Translations under genes and position numbers: made by a program
Assembly (NCBI GenBank): GCA_012932865.1
Contig: SAXG01000004.1
Span: 1,116,001-1,180,000 of the forward strand
Direction of reading: 5' to 3'
Length of the DNA stretch: 64,000 bases
From: Amylostereum areolatum
Lineage: Eukaryota; Basidiomycota; Agaricomycetes; Russulales; Stereaceae
The notes under the pieces: model-generated
The model's input: the letters and a program-made list of their open reading frames with translations, nothing else
Told to the model about the DNA's origin: nothing
The model's database searches: none
In this document: positions 9,719 through 20,546 of the stretch, in pieces
Layout: every line of letters starts with the position of its first letter
Numbering within the stretch: the first letter of the stretch is position 1

Positions 9719-12700
9719 ATGTCAGCCAACGATCTTTCCCCTCACCCTGTACACGAAGAGACTGGTATCGACCAGTTTGACGTACGTGCCAGTACTCTCC
9801 GCAATCCTTCCATCCGGCCATACCTACCTTCACCTCTAACAGGTCTTTATTGCGGGATCTGGACCTTTAGGCGCCACGTATGCACGCCTTCTGGTTGACA
9901 AAGGCTTCAGCGTGGGTCTAGTTTATAAATCGTGTTGAACCTCCAAGTCTGAATTTATGTACAGGTCGTCATGGTCGAGATCGGTGACCAGTGTGTAGAA
10001 CCTTTTTTTACCTTCGTACGGCGTTGACGTGCACTAGGGACACGCGCATTCCCGGCGCCCACAAGAAGAACGAGATTGAATATCAAAAGGACATCGACCG
10101 CTTTGTCAGGTTTGTGGCCACTTCACAGGCCGTTTCATCTTCGCTGAACGCTTTGTACATTGTACAGGGTCATTCAGGTGTGATGGCTTCATCTGTACTA
10201 TCTTGTGGCGACTTATGGGTTCTAGGGTGCCCTTTCCACTGTTTCAATCCCCACGAGCAGCACCATCATGCCGACGCTTGATCCCTCCGCGTGGACGGCC
10301 TCGTAGGACATTTCTTTTTGTTACGCACTTTTGCTAAGTTCCTCCTCAGTGATCCGGGCAAGATGATGATTTTCAACGGTAGAAATCCATACCAGGAAGA
10401 GTACAACAATCTCGGCGCTGAGGCCGTTACGCGCGGTGTCGGCGGGATGAGCACTCACTGGTGTGTCTTTCTATTCCATCTGACTTGACCCCATTACTCA
10501 ATGCCAACGAACGATAGGACCTGCGCCACGCCAGAATTCCTGAAAGGTGTCGAACGCCCCAAGATATTTTCCGATCAGGACCAGGATGATGCAGAGTGGA
10601 ATACCCTTTACGAGGCAGCTCGAACGCTCATTGGCACATCGGAGCACGAGTTCGACCACTCTATTCGCCACAACGTCGTCCTCAAAGCTCTGCAGGACGC
10701 CTACCCGGATCGTGTCGTCAAATCCCTTCCGCTAGCCTGTCACCGCCTTGCACCGGGCTCTCCTTACGTCCAGTGGCACGCCGCTGACAATGTGCGCTCA
10801 GGCTCGCGTGTGCTCATCATCTCAAACATCTCTGATCCCGAGCTTTCTAGGTCTTCGGGGATATGTTCACGAACCCTGACAAGACGAATGCAGAAGGAAT
10901 CGTGCGCGGACGCTTCCGTTTGATCACCAACACGCGTTGCACCAGATTGCTCACGGGTACAACGGGCAACACAAATGTCGAAATCAATATCGCGTAAGTA
11001 GCTGATGAGAAGTTCGGAAACGTTAATGATGTAATTCATGCATTGTTGCCTTGTAGTGAAGTGCAAGATCTTCTCGCAGCCCGCTTCGACGGCACCTCAG
11101 ACCCACAGCAGACCAACTTTGCAATCAGCGCCAAGGTAACGTAGCTAATCCAACCATGTCTTCTTGACCATCCTCACTCATTCCTACCCAGACTTTCGTA
11201 ATTGCTGCCGGTAAGAGCTCCAATAGTTCTCTTAGCTGCACGCCATTTAAACTTCGTCAGGCGCCGTTGGAACTCCACAGGTTAGTTATCCTGCGCGGAC
11301 GGCGCAGTCCTTGGACTCACTCGCTCTTCAGATTCTCGCAAACTCGAACTTTGGCGGCTTCCGTGACCAACCTGACAGTGAAATGCTCATTCCTAACCTG
11401 GTGCGCGATCTGGATTCCTCGTCGCTTGCTCCATTGAACATCTCTCACAGGGAAAGCGAATCACCGAACAACCGTAAGCCTTTCATCTTGTGCTAGGCTT
11501 GGCTCTACTAACAGAGAAAATAACGTAGCATGACGTTCTGCCAAATCGTCCTTAGGAAGGTATGTACGGCGACTGCACTTTGCATTGCGATCGTTCATGA
11601 CATGAACTTGAATATCACATCAGGGTCTCGTTAGTTTTCACTCGCTCTTTCGTTTATCAAATGAACCAACTGTATACGACTTATATAGGTCGACGACGTA
11701 GGAGAACTCGCAGACAAGCCGCAGTGGTGGAAGGACGCCGTGGATGCTCACGTCACGGCCCACCCGAATGATCCTCTTCCTATGTGAGCCGGACGCATTC
11801 CCAAATCAGACCGACTCAGCTCACTCCTTTCCAGCCCTTTCCAGGATCCTGAACCTCAGGTCACGATCCCTGCGACTGAAGAGGTGAGCCAACGCCCTTA
11901 GTCGGTCCCGTCTTTGTATCTGAACTGCCGATCAGCGTCCCTGGCACACTCAAATTCACCGCGACGCCTTCAGTTACGGCGAGGCTGGTCCCAAAGTTGA
12001 CCCTCGCGTTGTTGTGGACCTTCGGTACGGTTATATGTTTCTCATTGGCGCTCACTGCAACTCACGAGGTGTTAGGTTCTTCGGCATGCAAGCTGGAGAG
12101 CCTGACAACCGATTGTTGTTCGAAGGGAGTGTAAAGGACGCTTACGGGATGCCCCAACCTACTTTCGAGTACAAGCCGAGCGAAAGCTATGCATTGGAAG
12201 CCACTCGCATGATGAACGAGTTCGTGTTATCCCGTCTGGCAACTGTCTAGACGATGGTGCACTTACGCCCTCCTAACAGTATGACTGACGTGGCCAATAA
12301 GCTCGGAGGGTACCTTCCAGGTTTGTCATGCTCTCTTCCCTTGGTTGAAGCGTCTCTAACATCGGCGTACTGCTATTTATTTAGACTCGTACCCGCAGTT
12401 CATGACTCCCGGGCTCGCTCTTCACCTCGGCGGCACGGTTCGTCTCGGGCAAGAGTAAGCAATTATCTTCTGCGTAGAAGTCGACTTATCATTGGCTTGC
12501 AGGAACGAGCGGGACGTGTCCGTCGCAGACTACAACTCGCAGGTGTGGGACTTCACGAACCTCTTCGTCGCAGGAAATGGCACTATTCCCACCCCGTTCG
12601 GTACCAACCCAACCTTGACGTCGATATCCCTGGCTCTTCGCTCGGTGAACAAAATCTCCGAGGACTTGACATCGTCCAACAAGCGCGCGGGGGGTGGTGG

Positions 12701-12815
12701 CGCGGCAGTGAAGCCGACGTCGAAGGCGTCGCTCAAGTGGGCGTTCGACAAGAAGGATCCGAACTTCCCTCGTCACGACAAGTTGAGGGTGCCCCACCGC
12801 GTCGTCTCTGCTTGA
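9719..12815 (+). CDS. p2ox: Pyranose 2-oxidase
   Basis: This GMC-family flavoenzyme oxidises glucose and other pyranoses at C2, giving 2-keto sugars and H2O2. The N-terminus has [17 protein letters not shown] (FAD-binding fold). GGMSTHWTCATPEF contains STHW, whose His (about residue 142) carries the covalent FAD in characterised enzymes. [12 protein letters not shown] and [13 protein letters not shown] supply the catalytic His and Asn. More than a dozen introns splice in frame to about 630 residues. At 12220-12279 the true donor lies inside GAG|TTC, giving [18 protein letters not shown]. All key residues are present. The enzyme usually feeds peroxide to ligninolytic peroxidases; here it also faces AUDH, which uses its product. 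Confidence 0.97.
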
Positions 12816-13698
12816 ATCTGCCACGGCGGGAAGGGTTGATAATGCTCATACTCTTGTGTACTAAGGATGCTGGCTGGAAGTTTGTATGTAATTGTAATTC
12901 CCGACATATGACAGTGTTGGATGTACCCATTGCAACATTTTGAATGTCAACTATGTGATTTCCGTACACTGTCTCGGCTGTTCAGGCTCCCTTTTCTCGC
13001 AATGTACGGACGGTGCTCCGAGTCGTCCCGGCCGCCTGGATTCGATCGGTCTCTTTGCTTCGCCGACGGGGGGGGGGGCGCCTCTCCCGACTCCGGGTAA
13101 GTAACTCAGACGGACTTTCTGACCCAGAGTTCAGCTACCTCTATTTCCCGCATTTTCACCGCAGGAGTCCGATGAGACCACACGCTCACCCACTGGATAG
13201 TTCATATCTTCTTCGCACCTCTCTAGTGACATCAACTTGAAGGGGTCGGACAGAGTCCTCTAAATCACGTCACAAGCGCGCGCTCTATGTAGTTGAACTT
13301 GAGCGCCGAGTCGGAGTACGGTTTGCGCCTGTTTAAGCTCTCTCGGTTTCGCCGACGTAAGTACGATTGTGAAAAATCGGAGCATGGGGCTCTTGGAAGG
13401 TATCTCACTAAATGGCATGCGCAATGCGCATATCACATCGGACTAAGTAGTCATCCAGGGAGAAGTAGTCGAGGGAGGGAAGGCTAAGAAACAATGCTGC
13501 GAGTTTCAGCATTTCAGGTTTTCAAGCCTCACAGGCTTTCTTCCTCTTGGTAAGCTGGCAAAGAAAGTCGTTTATCTGTCGTTCGTAAGTATACATATAA
13601 TTGGACCTTTCCGCTTCTGCTTCTACTTCTGCAAGTTATCCCGCCTCTGAACTGCAAACGGAACATGTTCTGTGCTACCACGCGCCCCCCTTGCAACT
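12816..13698. other. Intergenic gap between the convergent P2Ox and AUDH genes
   Basis: The gap holds both 3' ends. One doubtful small frame starts with ATG at 13002 (MYGRCSESSRPPGFDRS), crosses a good donor/acceptor pair (gtaagt near 13097, accgcag near 13164) and stops at 13240. It contains a run of G residues and shows no recognisable domain. I do not call it as a gene. Confidence 0.3.
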
Positions 13699-16600
13699 TT
13701 AGAACTGAAATGTCGTTGACGGAAACTCGAACCTAGGTACGATGGCGATCAGAACTGGTACCCTGTAACGAAGAGACGAAAGGACGTACGCCATCCAAAC
13801 ATCGAACTTCTGCTCACTCTGGTCGAGCGGCGGCTCGATCGGCAGGGTGTAGTCGCCGAACTGGCTCGCCAACCACGCGTGCCATGGATAATCAACAGTG
13901 TCGTTGGGCCGGATCTGGGGTGTCGCGGCCGTCCCAGGCTGGATCTTCCACAGCGGCCCGTGCTCGTGCATGTCGGGCACCACAAGCAACGTGCTATTGT
14001 TCTCGACGTATTCCTTAGTGAGTTCTTTGGCAGTGTCGATGGGGTCGGTGTAGTCGTCTGGGAAGTAGCGCTGATGAACAGAAGATGAGCGGTGTTCTTG
14101 TATCGGATACTCGTGAAAGATACACACCATGCCACCGGAGCCGCCCCCGTTCGACAAGCAATAGTGGATTTCGCAGAAAGATTTGTCCGTGTGGTTGTCT
14201 GCAGATCATGATTAACGCCTTTGTGACGATCATGAGAACGAATAACGTACGGAACCTAGCCTACAGACAGTCATAGTTAGCCAACTGGTTGTACGGGTAC
14301 AAGCGGCAACACTTACCGTTTCGCCGATGCCCAGAGTCCACGCCTGAATGTGCACGATCTCCTCCATGGCATCGTCATTGAAGTATACATAGAATCCCGT
14401 CGCGTTGAAAAATTGGAAATCGTCCCACACTAAGTAAGACGAGCCGTCAGCCATTGGGGCCACGAAGGTCGGAATTCCACCTACGACCGTTGCTTGCCCA
14501 GTCTAGCTTTTCCACTTGGATGAACGGGAAGTCCATGCTTGTGACTTCCGTAGGTATGGTGTCTGTCTGAGGCAGGACATTGATCGACGTCACCTGGCTC
14601 ATAGTCGTAAAAGGGCCCTGGTATGAATCTTCGAGAGTGACGGCAACAAATACTGCCCCGCTGGCCCCAGCTTCTATGGTTGCAGAGGACGAAAGCAACG
14701 TAGTATGAACTGTTTTCGCGGAGGGTGCGATTCCGCGAATTTCCACTGTGCCTTGCTCGTCGGTGAGGCGCAGCTCGCCTGTATAGTACATGATATACAG
14801 GCCTTGGATGAGCTGACAAAACACAATAGACATCACGGCAGGAAAACGCACCTATAGACGACCTTGATCGCGACAACCCCAGTCGCCAGAGTCGTGGAGT
14901 CACCGGGTGATAAGACAACAAGCGCCAGTTTCTTGCCAGCGAGCGCCCAAAAGGGCAGGCTGGGCGTGACTCCGACAGGAACGTTGCTTGGCCGAGGGTA
15001 TGCGGAAGGAGCACTTCTTTGTCGAGTTTGGTGGCGGAGAATTCAAGGCTGCGAGGTCCAGCAGTGTTTATGGAGTCGATGCGCAACTGTGAGGGGTCGG
15101 GTCCAGTGTGGTACCCGGGAACGTAGTACGAGATTGATGCAATGTCCTAATTTCTAACGGTCAGCCTATTTATTCGAGGAGCGCAAAGGGGACTAACCAT
15201 CTGGTTGGGAACGGAATAAGCAGCGACAGCAAGCCGCCCAGCCGATTCCCCGGTGACCTTGACTTTTTCGAAACGAGTCCCTGTGAGATCGACTGGCTTG
15301 TACAAATAAACGCCCTGATTGGCGGCTGCAAGAAAGTAGTGCATATGTCAAATGGAGTCCTCAGGAGACAAAGGTTACACTCACCCACTCCAGTCGCTGC
15401 GTAACAGACAAGAAAACAGAGAACCACTAAGTACAGAACATTATGATGACAGGGCTGGAGACTTACGAGCGCCCATGCACGCTATCGCAAAGGACTCGAC
15501 GTCACTGCCTGCCAACGGAACCGCGGACAACGTGATGAACAGTGCCTGTGTGCGACTCCGAGTCCAGCGGTCCGTAAGAGTCGATGACGGTGCGCGTCCA
15601 ATAGGAAGACGATTTGAGAGACGTTGCACCCTTCGGCGCGTCTTCGCTTTTGGTATACACTGCCACCGTATTTCCATGGAATGCCTAGAATGCGGTTCAG
15701 TCACAATACAATACAGGGCTAGAACACAGGAGACCCACTTCGCAAGTGGCGATATAGCCGCCGTCATCGTCTCCGACGCGACATACGTCCACAGATCCAC
15801 TGCCCCAGTAGCCCGGCGAGGAGGGTGCAGGCGGAAGTAAACCTTCGCCAACGACATTGTAGCTCCACTTCTGGCCATCGCTGTCGAACCAAAGAAGCAC
15901 GATGCCCTCTCTTCCAGAGACCACGACCATATCCAACTCTCCGTTTGAGCGGGGAAGCAGCTTGACGTCGTGAATCAAGCGAAACTGGGATGCAAATGCG
16001 GTCTCCTTGGTCCAGCTTGTGGGGCCCTGGGACTTGTCTGAGTCGTACACGGGTGTAAAGATCAAGATCGGTGCGGGCGACTGCAAGTCCGACGATTTGG
16101 AGATGATGGGCAAGCCCATGACCTGGACTACATCGGATTGCGTGAAGTGTCCGGCTAAGAGAGAAGAGTAAGGAAACGCGATATGCCCTCATTCCGAAGG
16201 AATCCACCTTGTAATCTACGGAAGATGCTGTCAGTGAATGTGAGGTAGATGTAAGCGCAGGGCTGACCTGTGCATTCCTGTCGAGTTTCCAATCTTGTTG
16301 GCTTTCCAGAACGGCTGAGAGCTTCGTTGTCCTGGATTCTTGAGCCATTGGATGCGTCCCCCGTCTTGGGTGTCGGCATCCCAAAGCTGCGTCACGATGA
16401 TACCTAGGTTTAGCAACGAGCAACGTTGGTGTCACGGAGCTACTTACGTTGTCCATGCTGGGTCCATAGCGATCACAAACTGATGACTGCAGGGAGATTC
16501 ATGAAGGCAGCTAGTCAGTCGGGATAGAGCGGCGACCCTGTCGTATAGCCTACCGTCGTTGAAACCATCACCAGTCAGGTCTGCGTAGGTCATGCCCACA

Positions 16601-16924
16601 GGAAAGTCGAGAGAGGCGATTTCGGACACCTTCCAGCCATCTCCGCTGATATCCACGAGTTAGATCCGTTGGGTCGACTAGCCGAGGGACATGAACATAC
16701 CTTTCGTCATTCAATGGGTTAGTGAAGACTCTGACGGTGGAGGGCGCGCCCTGGAATCCGAGACCGTATGCAATGATATCTGGAAAGTCACCCGAGTCCC
16801 CGGAGAACGGGAAGGCTTGCACCCAATAACCATCAGGCAGAGGTGTAGCAATGACAGTTTCGTGGGCCCGTCCCGGGTCAGCATCGTCAGTAAACGTAAC
16901 AGAAGATGAGGTGTGAAAGCACAT
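13699..16924 (-). CDS. audh: Aldos-2-ulose dehydratase (AUDH), short form lacking the C-terminal domain
   Basis: AUDH dehydrates and isomerises glucosone (the P2Ox product) to cortalcerone, and 1,5-anhydrofructose to microthecin. About 16 exons encode roughly 720 residues. LPDGYWVQAFPF, YADLTGDGFNDV, RIQWLKNPG and MHRLQAGHFTQSD belong to the N-terminal beta-propeller. FHNHTDKSFCEIHYC and VPDMHEHGPLWK belong to the cupin part and hold likely metal-binding His residues. Three exons are only 8, 12 and 10 nt. The protein stops ten residues after the last Ala of WMA, so the C-terminal lectin-like domain of the Phanerochaete enzyme is absent. Two frame breaks (near 15525 and 15007) are not explained by sensible introns. 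The start at 16924 is the best fit but uncertain. Confidence 0.9.
14251..14260 (-). other. 10-nt micro-exon of AUDH
   Basis: The bases gctaggttcc lie between a tgtag acceptor and a gtacgt donor. With the next exon they produce GETARFHNHTDK, which restores the conserved FHNH metal-site motif. Confidence 0.75.
15385..15396 (-). other. 12-nt micro-exon of AUDH
   Basis: The bases cgactggagtgg lie between acgcag and gtgagt. Splicing gives CMGAPTGVAANQGVYLYK in a single frame. Confidence 0.75.
16208..16215 (-). other. 8-nt micro-exon of AUDH
   Basis: The bases attacaag lie between a cgtag acceptor and a gtggat donor. Splicing gives GMHRLQAGHFTQSD. Skipping it would lose frame and destroy a conserved propeller motif. 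Confidence 0.75.
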
Positions 16925-17397
16925 GATGTACGAGGGGGAAAACGGTTAAACGTAGCTTGAAGCGAGCGGGGGGGTGGGGTAAATATACGGTAAGATGTGC
17001 TGTGACATATGTAAAGAGGTCGACCTTGTCGAGTGATGAATGGGCACGGAAAAGATATGGCAGTCCCCATGTCGGCTGTCAAAACATACAGCATCCTGAG
17101 GGTCTTCCCAAGGCGCCGAAATAGAACACGTCCACGAAGATCCGGGGGGCGGCCTCGTGGCACAGAAGAGTGTGTAGAAAGTGAAGAGCCCGGGGATGAG
17201 GCATTCCGTTCGTATTCCGTTACATGACACGAGGCTGAGAAGGAATAGGGAAACGAATGCTCAAGAAACGTAATGAGTGGAGAACGTCAGAGCTGCGCCG
17301 CCCTTGCGAAAACGGAGGGTATTGTAAGGATCGGCGGATGAAAGGAAAGGGTCGTAAAGGGGCGACATACCATCAAGAGCCGATGGACGCATTCCCT
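16925..17397. other. Gap between AUDH and the HD-domain gene
   Basis: It holds the 3' end of the HD-domain gene and the AUDH promoter, both on the minus strand. No separate gene is supported. Open frames here give no domain. Confidence 0.4.
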
Positions 17398-18580
17398 TCA
17401 ACCGGTTGCAACTTGTCCTTCCACTCCCCGCTCTCCACGGACAGCATGTGTCACTGTCAGCTCCCGTTCCCGAAGCAAGTCCTCGCCCCATCCCTTGACT
17501 TCAGGATGTCGAATGTTCGGCACACTGCTATTGAAGAATGGCTGCAGGTCGGGTGCTTTGGGGGCGCGTTCGTATTCAAGCGCTGAAGGTGGGCGGAAGA
17601 GAATGAGACGGGGAGTGATGCGTAAAATCACCACAGGAGATGCTGACCTTGGGTAGCCATTTCAAACCTGTCGAGATCTGCCAACGCATGGGGTCGATAG
17701 AGCGATGTCATGAGCGAAGCAAACATACCCTTGACAAAGCGCGCCTCGTCGGACGACTGGTCTTCATACTCCTGCAAGGGCCGCGTCGGTTAGAGAATGT
17801 CTATGAGGAATCAACGTGCAATCCCACCTGCCACAGCGCCTCCATCCTCTGCGCCGCAGGACTGTTGTGTAGCATCTCGTGTACAAAGTTGTACATCGCT
17901 TCCTATAAACAAACGTTTATTCAACATCTGTTCCTCCAAAAACATAAAAGTAGACCCACCGCTTCCAGTCTTCGTTTTTCCGCCTTTGGAATGCCTTCTC
18001 TGGGTGCAATATCACCAACTATTCCGTTGCACTCATTAACACCCTTCTTCTAGCCGGCGTAAAAACGGAGACCTCGTACCCTGCGCCTCGGCTAGATCGT
18101 GAACAACCGCCATCATCACGCATCTTCAACGTTCATTCGTTCGGCGTCAGTCAGGGAAAGGCGAGGTGGAAGGGAGCACCCTGACCTACTTTGCGATGTC
18201 GAGTTTCGTGTCGGACGCGCACATGGCGAGCACGGCCATGCGGTACATATGGTCTGAGATGCTAAATGCTAGCTTTCGTGGGCGGCGTTGTTGGGAGGGG
18301 TGGCGAGAGCTACCTCTCAGGGATTGGGTATCTACGAGAACCGGCGTAAGGTCGCGAAGGATGGAGTTCTTATTGCTATCATACATTATGATCGACCCAT
18401 CCAGTTCTCTTCTGCGTCTGTTTCCGAGCGTCAAGGCTCAGAAAAACGCGGGAGAAAGGACGGACGACGGACCTTTAACCGCTCGATGATGTGAAAGAAC
18501 GCCAGTCTGTCTTCAGACGCATTCCCTGACGATTGGTAGAGAGGTGGGAAAACGCGTTTCGAAGGGGATCCCTCCGCCAT
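17398..18580 (-). CDS. HD-domain 5'-deoxynucleotidase (HDDC2/YGL101W type)
   Basis: This is a metal-dependent phosphohydrolase expected to dephosphorylate deoxyribonucleoside monophosphates. The start at 18580 reads MAEGSPSKRVFPPLYQSSGN, then RLAFFHIIERLKTQKRTGW. SISDHMYRMAVLAMC carries the first metal His. CVMMAVVHDLAEAQVGDIAP carries the HD pair. KDLDRFEMATQALEYER and DLQPFF, then IRHPEVKGWGEDLLRERE, match the family C-terminus. About eight introns are used. The join before SISDHM is ambiguous (acceptor at gaaag or catttag). The tail after RERE extends about 18 residues beyond most homologues. Confidence 0.88.
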
Positions 18581-18888
18581 TGCGTGCTGCGGTATTCGAG
18601 GCGAGTTGGGAACGGAGATGAACGAGGTTAAAAGCGTGGATGCAGGAAATGAACGGATCCGAGTCTCGAGACGCGTGCGGCGCCGGTGGCGCGTTGACTT
18701 TCTCGTGAGTCAGACTTGAGTACGTAAAAGGAATGACGTCATGAACAATGAACTCAACATTGTCCTACATTGTACAGTACTGCAGTGTATACAGCGTCGT
18801 CAACTGAGGATAAACACAAATCGTAGTGCGAAATTAAAAGAAGCCCGAATACAATAAAAATACAGTCGCGCCATCACAGCTATAAGTA
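18581..18888. other. Intergenic, no gene seen
   Basis: The stretch holds the promoter of the HD-domain gene and the 3' end of the Sds3-like gene. Nothing else is recognised. Confidence 0.4.
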
Positions 18889-20106
18889 TCACGCCTTACC
18901 CGCAAGTGCCCCCGCAGCTGCCCTCCTCCGCTTATTCCCCCTCAAAATCTCGCCCAAATCCGCCTCGATCTCCACGTCTTTACAGCTCGACAAACCTGTC
19001 ACACTCTTCCCGAGCACTCCCGACACCTGCGTCTGAAACCCGCCCCCCTTCGCCCTCCGTCGGCCAGGCGCGCTACCGCTGGCGCCCGTCGAGTTGCTAG
19101 GCAGAGTGACGGAGGTGAGCGGGAGGGGGAAAGGGGAGGGCAGCTCGTCGACGGAGAGCGAGTGCGGGTTGGCGACGGAGCCGGAGACGAACGGGCCGGT
19201 TCCGTTTGTGCCGTTGCCGTTCAAGTGCGCGGGGACGGGGGTAGGCGGGGGTGAAGTGCCCAGTTTGTTGCGAAGCTTGCGGGTGATGTGCGGACGCGAC
19301 TGCGAGTCGAGCGACGCGTCTAAGGCAAACAAGGAGTCAGATCAGGAGATGGGGCGAAGGAGACGGGAGAAATGAACTTACCGCCGACGATGCCCTCCCC
19401 GTCCTTCTCCTCCCTCGCTCGCCGTCTCCTTTCCTCGATCCCTTCCAGCAGTCTTTCCCTGATCCTCTCCCGCCCCTTCTTCCACTCCTCCTCCACACGC
19501 TCCCTCTCCAGCTCGTACGCCGCCTGTGCACTATCGAGCGCGTTCTGCTCCTCAACCGCGAGTTGGGCAAGCAGCGCGGACCTCTCGAGCGAGAGAGGGT
19601 ACAAGCGTAGGGTGTACGCAGACAAGGTTTCGGGTCGCGCGGCGAGTTGACCCACGGTTGAGTGCAATGCGGAGATGCTCTCCGCGTAGTGCCGCGCGCT
19701 ACTGTGATACGGCGACGCGAAGGAGAAGGGGGGGGGGGCACGAGGGTCAGTCGGTTGCATCAACGGAAAAAGTGACGAGCGGACTTACTCGTCTCTCCGC
19801 TCGTTCATCTCCTTCCCCATCCTCCCCGCGATCTCCTTCCTCCTCCTATCTTTCTTCGCTTCTTCCGTTGTAGCGCCTAAGCCTGCGCGTCAGCCACCCG
19901 TTCATCCTACCAGAGCAGAGGCACATACCATGCGGACGAGAACTCGGTCCCGCCATCATGTTGTTGGATGGGTGGTGATGCGGTGGATGGTGGTACGCCA
20001 GATGGTAGTCCAGGGACGTGGTTGTGTGCAGTTCGGCACCATTGGTGGTGCGGGACTTGCCATGGGATGGGTAAGGTAGGGCGAACATTCCGGGTTGTGG
20101 GGGCAT
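18889..20106 (-). CDS. Sds3-like histone deacetylase complex subunit
   Basis: Sds3-type proteins scaffold the Sin3-Rpd3 histone deacetylase complex in the nucleus. Visible parts are a His- and Pro-rich N-terminus (YHLAYHHPPHHHPSNN), TTEEAKKDRRRKEIAGRM, and then a long charged helix with RERVEEEWKKGRERIRERLL and GIEERRRRAREEKDGEG. These are followed by LDSQSRPHITRKLRNKLG, typical of basidiomycete Sds3-like proteins. The C-terminus is basic (GNKRRRAAAGALAGKA). Introns near 19320-19380 and 19730-19790 splice cleanly. The start at 20106 (MPPQPGMFALPYPSH) is the likely one, but upstream in-frame sequence leaves some doubt. Confidence 0.75.
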
Positions 20107-20546
20107 CGCTTTGGGTCCAGAAGTCGACTTTCGATGCTTTATCGAGAATGCGGTGTGTAGGGGGACAACAGACGATGGGATGCGGGGCAGGTGGCAAAGA
20201 GAGAGGCGCAGGCTCCTACCCAGCCGCCTTGAGAGGGGTGCGTGAGGAGGAGAGGAAGGAGAGGAAGGAGAAGGAGGGGGGCATCGTGAGAATCCAACTC
20301 CCCAATCGGCTTGACTTTCGAACGTGAACGCGTGAACTTCCGATTGCAACATCCATCACCCGTTCTACTTATCGACGGCCAACGGATTCTACTAGACTTT
20401 TGAACACCACCTGCTCGTTCTCGGGAAAGACTCGGCGCTCAACTTCCTGTCCGGTTGCATTCATTTGAGGGATCAAGTATTGCTGCGCACCTTGCTTATC
20501 CCGGTGGCGTCCGTAATTTCAACGGTGTCGGTTGCCCTTTCGAGTC
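20107..20546. other. Divergent promoter region
   Basis: This region separates the Sds3-like gene (minus) from the first kinase-like gene (plus) and should carry both promoters. A GGAGAGGAAGGAG purine tract lies near 20240-20280. No gene is seen. Confidence 0.4.

Noticed and set aside
13002..13240. Small two-exon frame MYGRCSESSRPP...
   Set aside because: It has usable splice sites but low-complexity content, a G homopolymer and no recognisable motif. Evidence is too weak to call a gene.
15520..15571. A 52-bp intron in AUDH that would remove the first frame break
   Set aside because: It would delete HTGTVHHVV, which matches the expected propeller sequence, so coding sequence interrupted by an indel is more likely.
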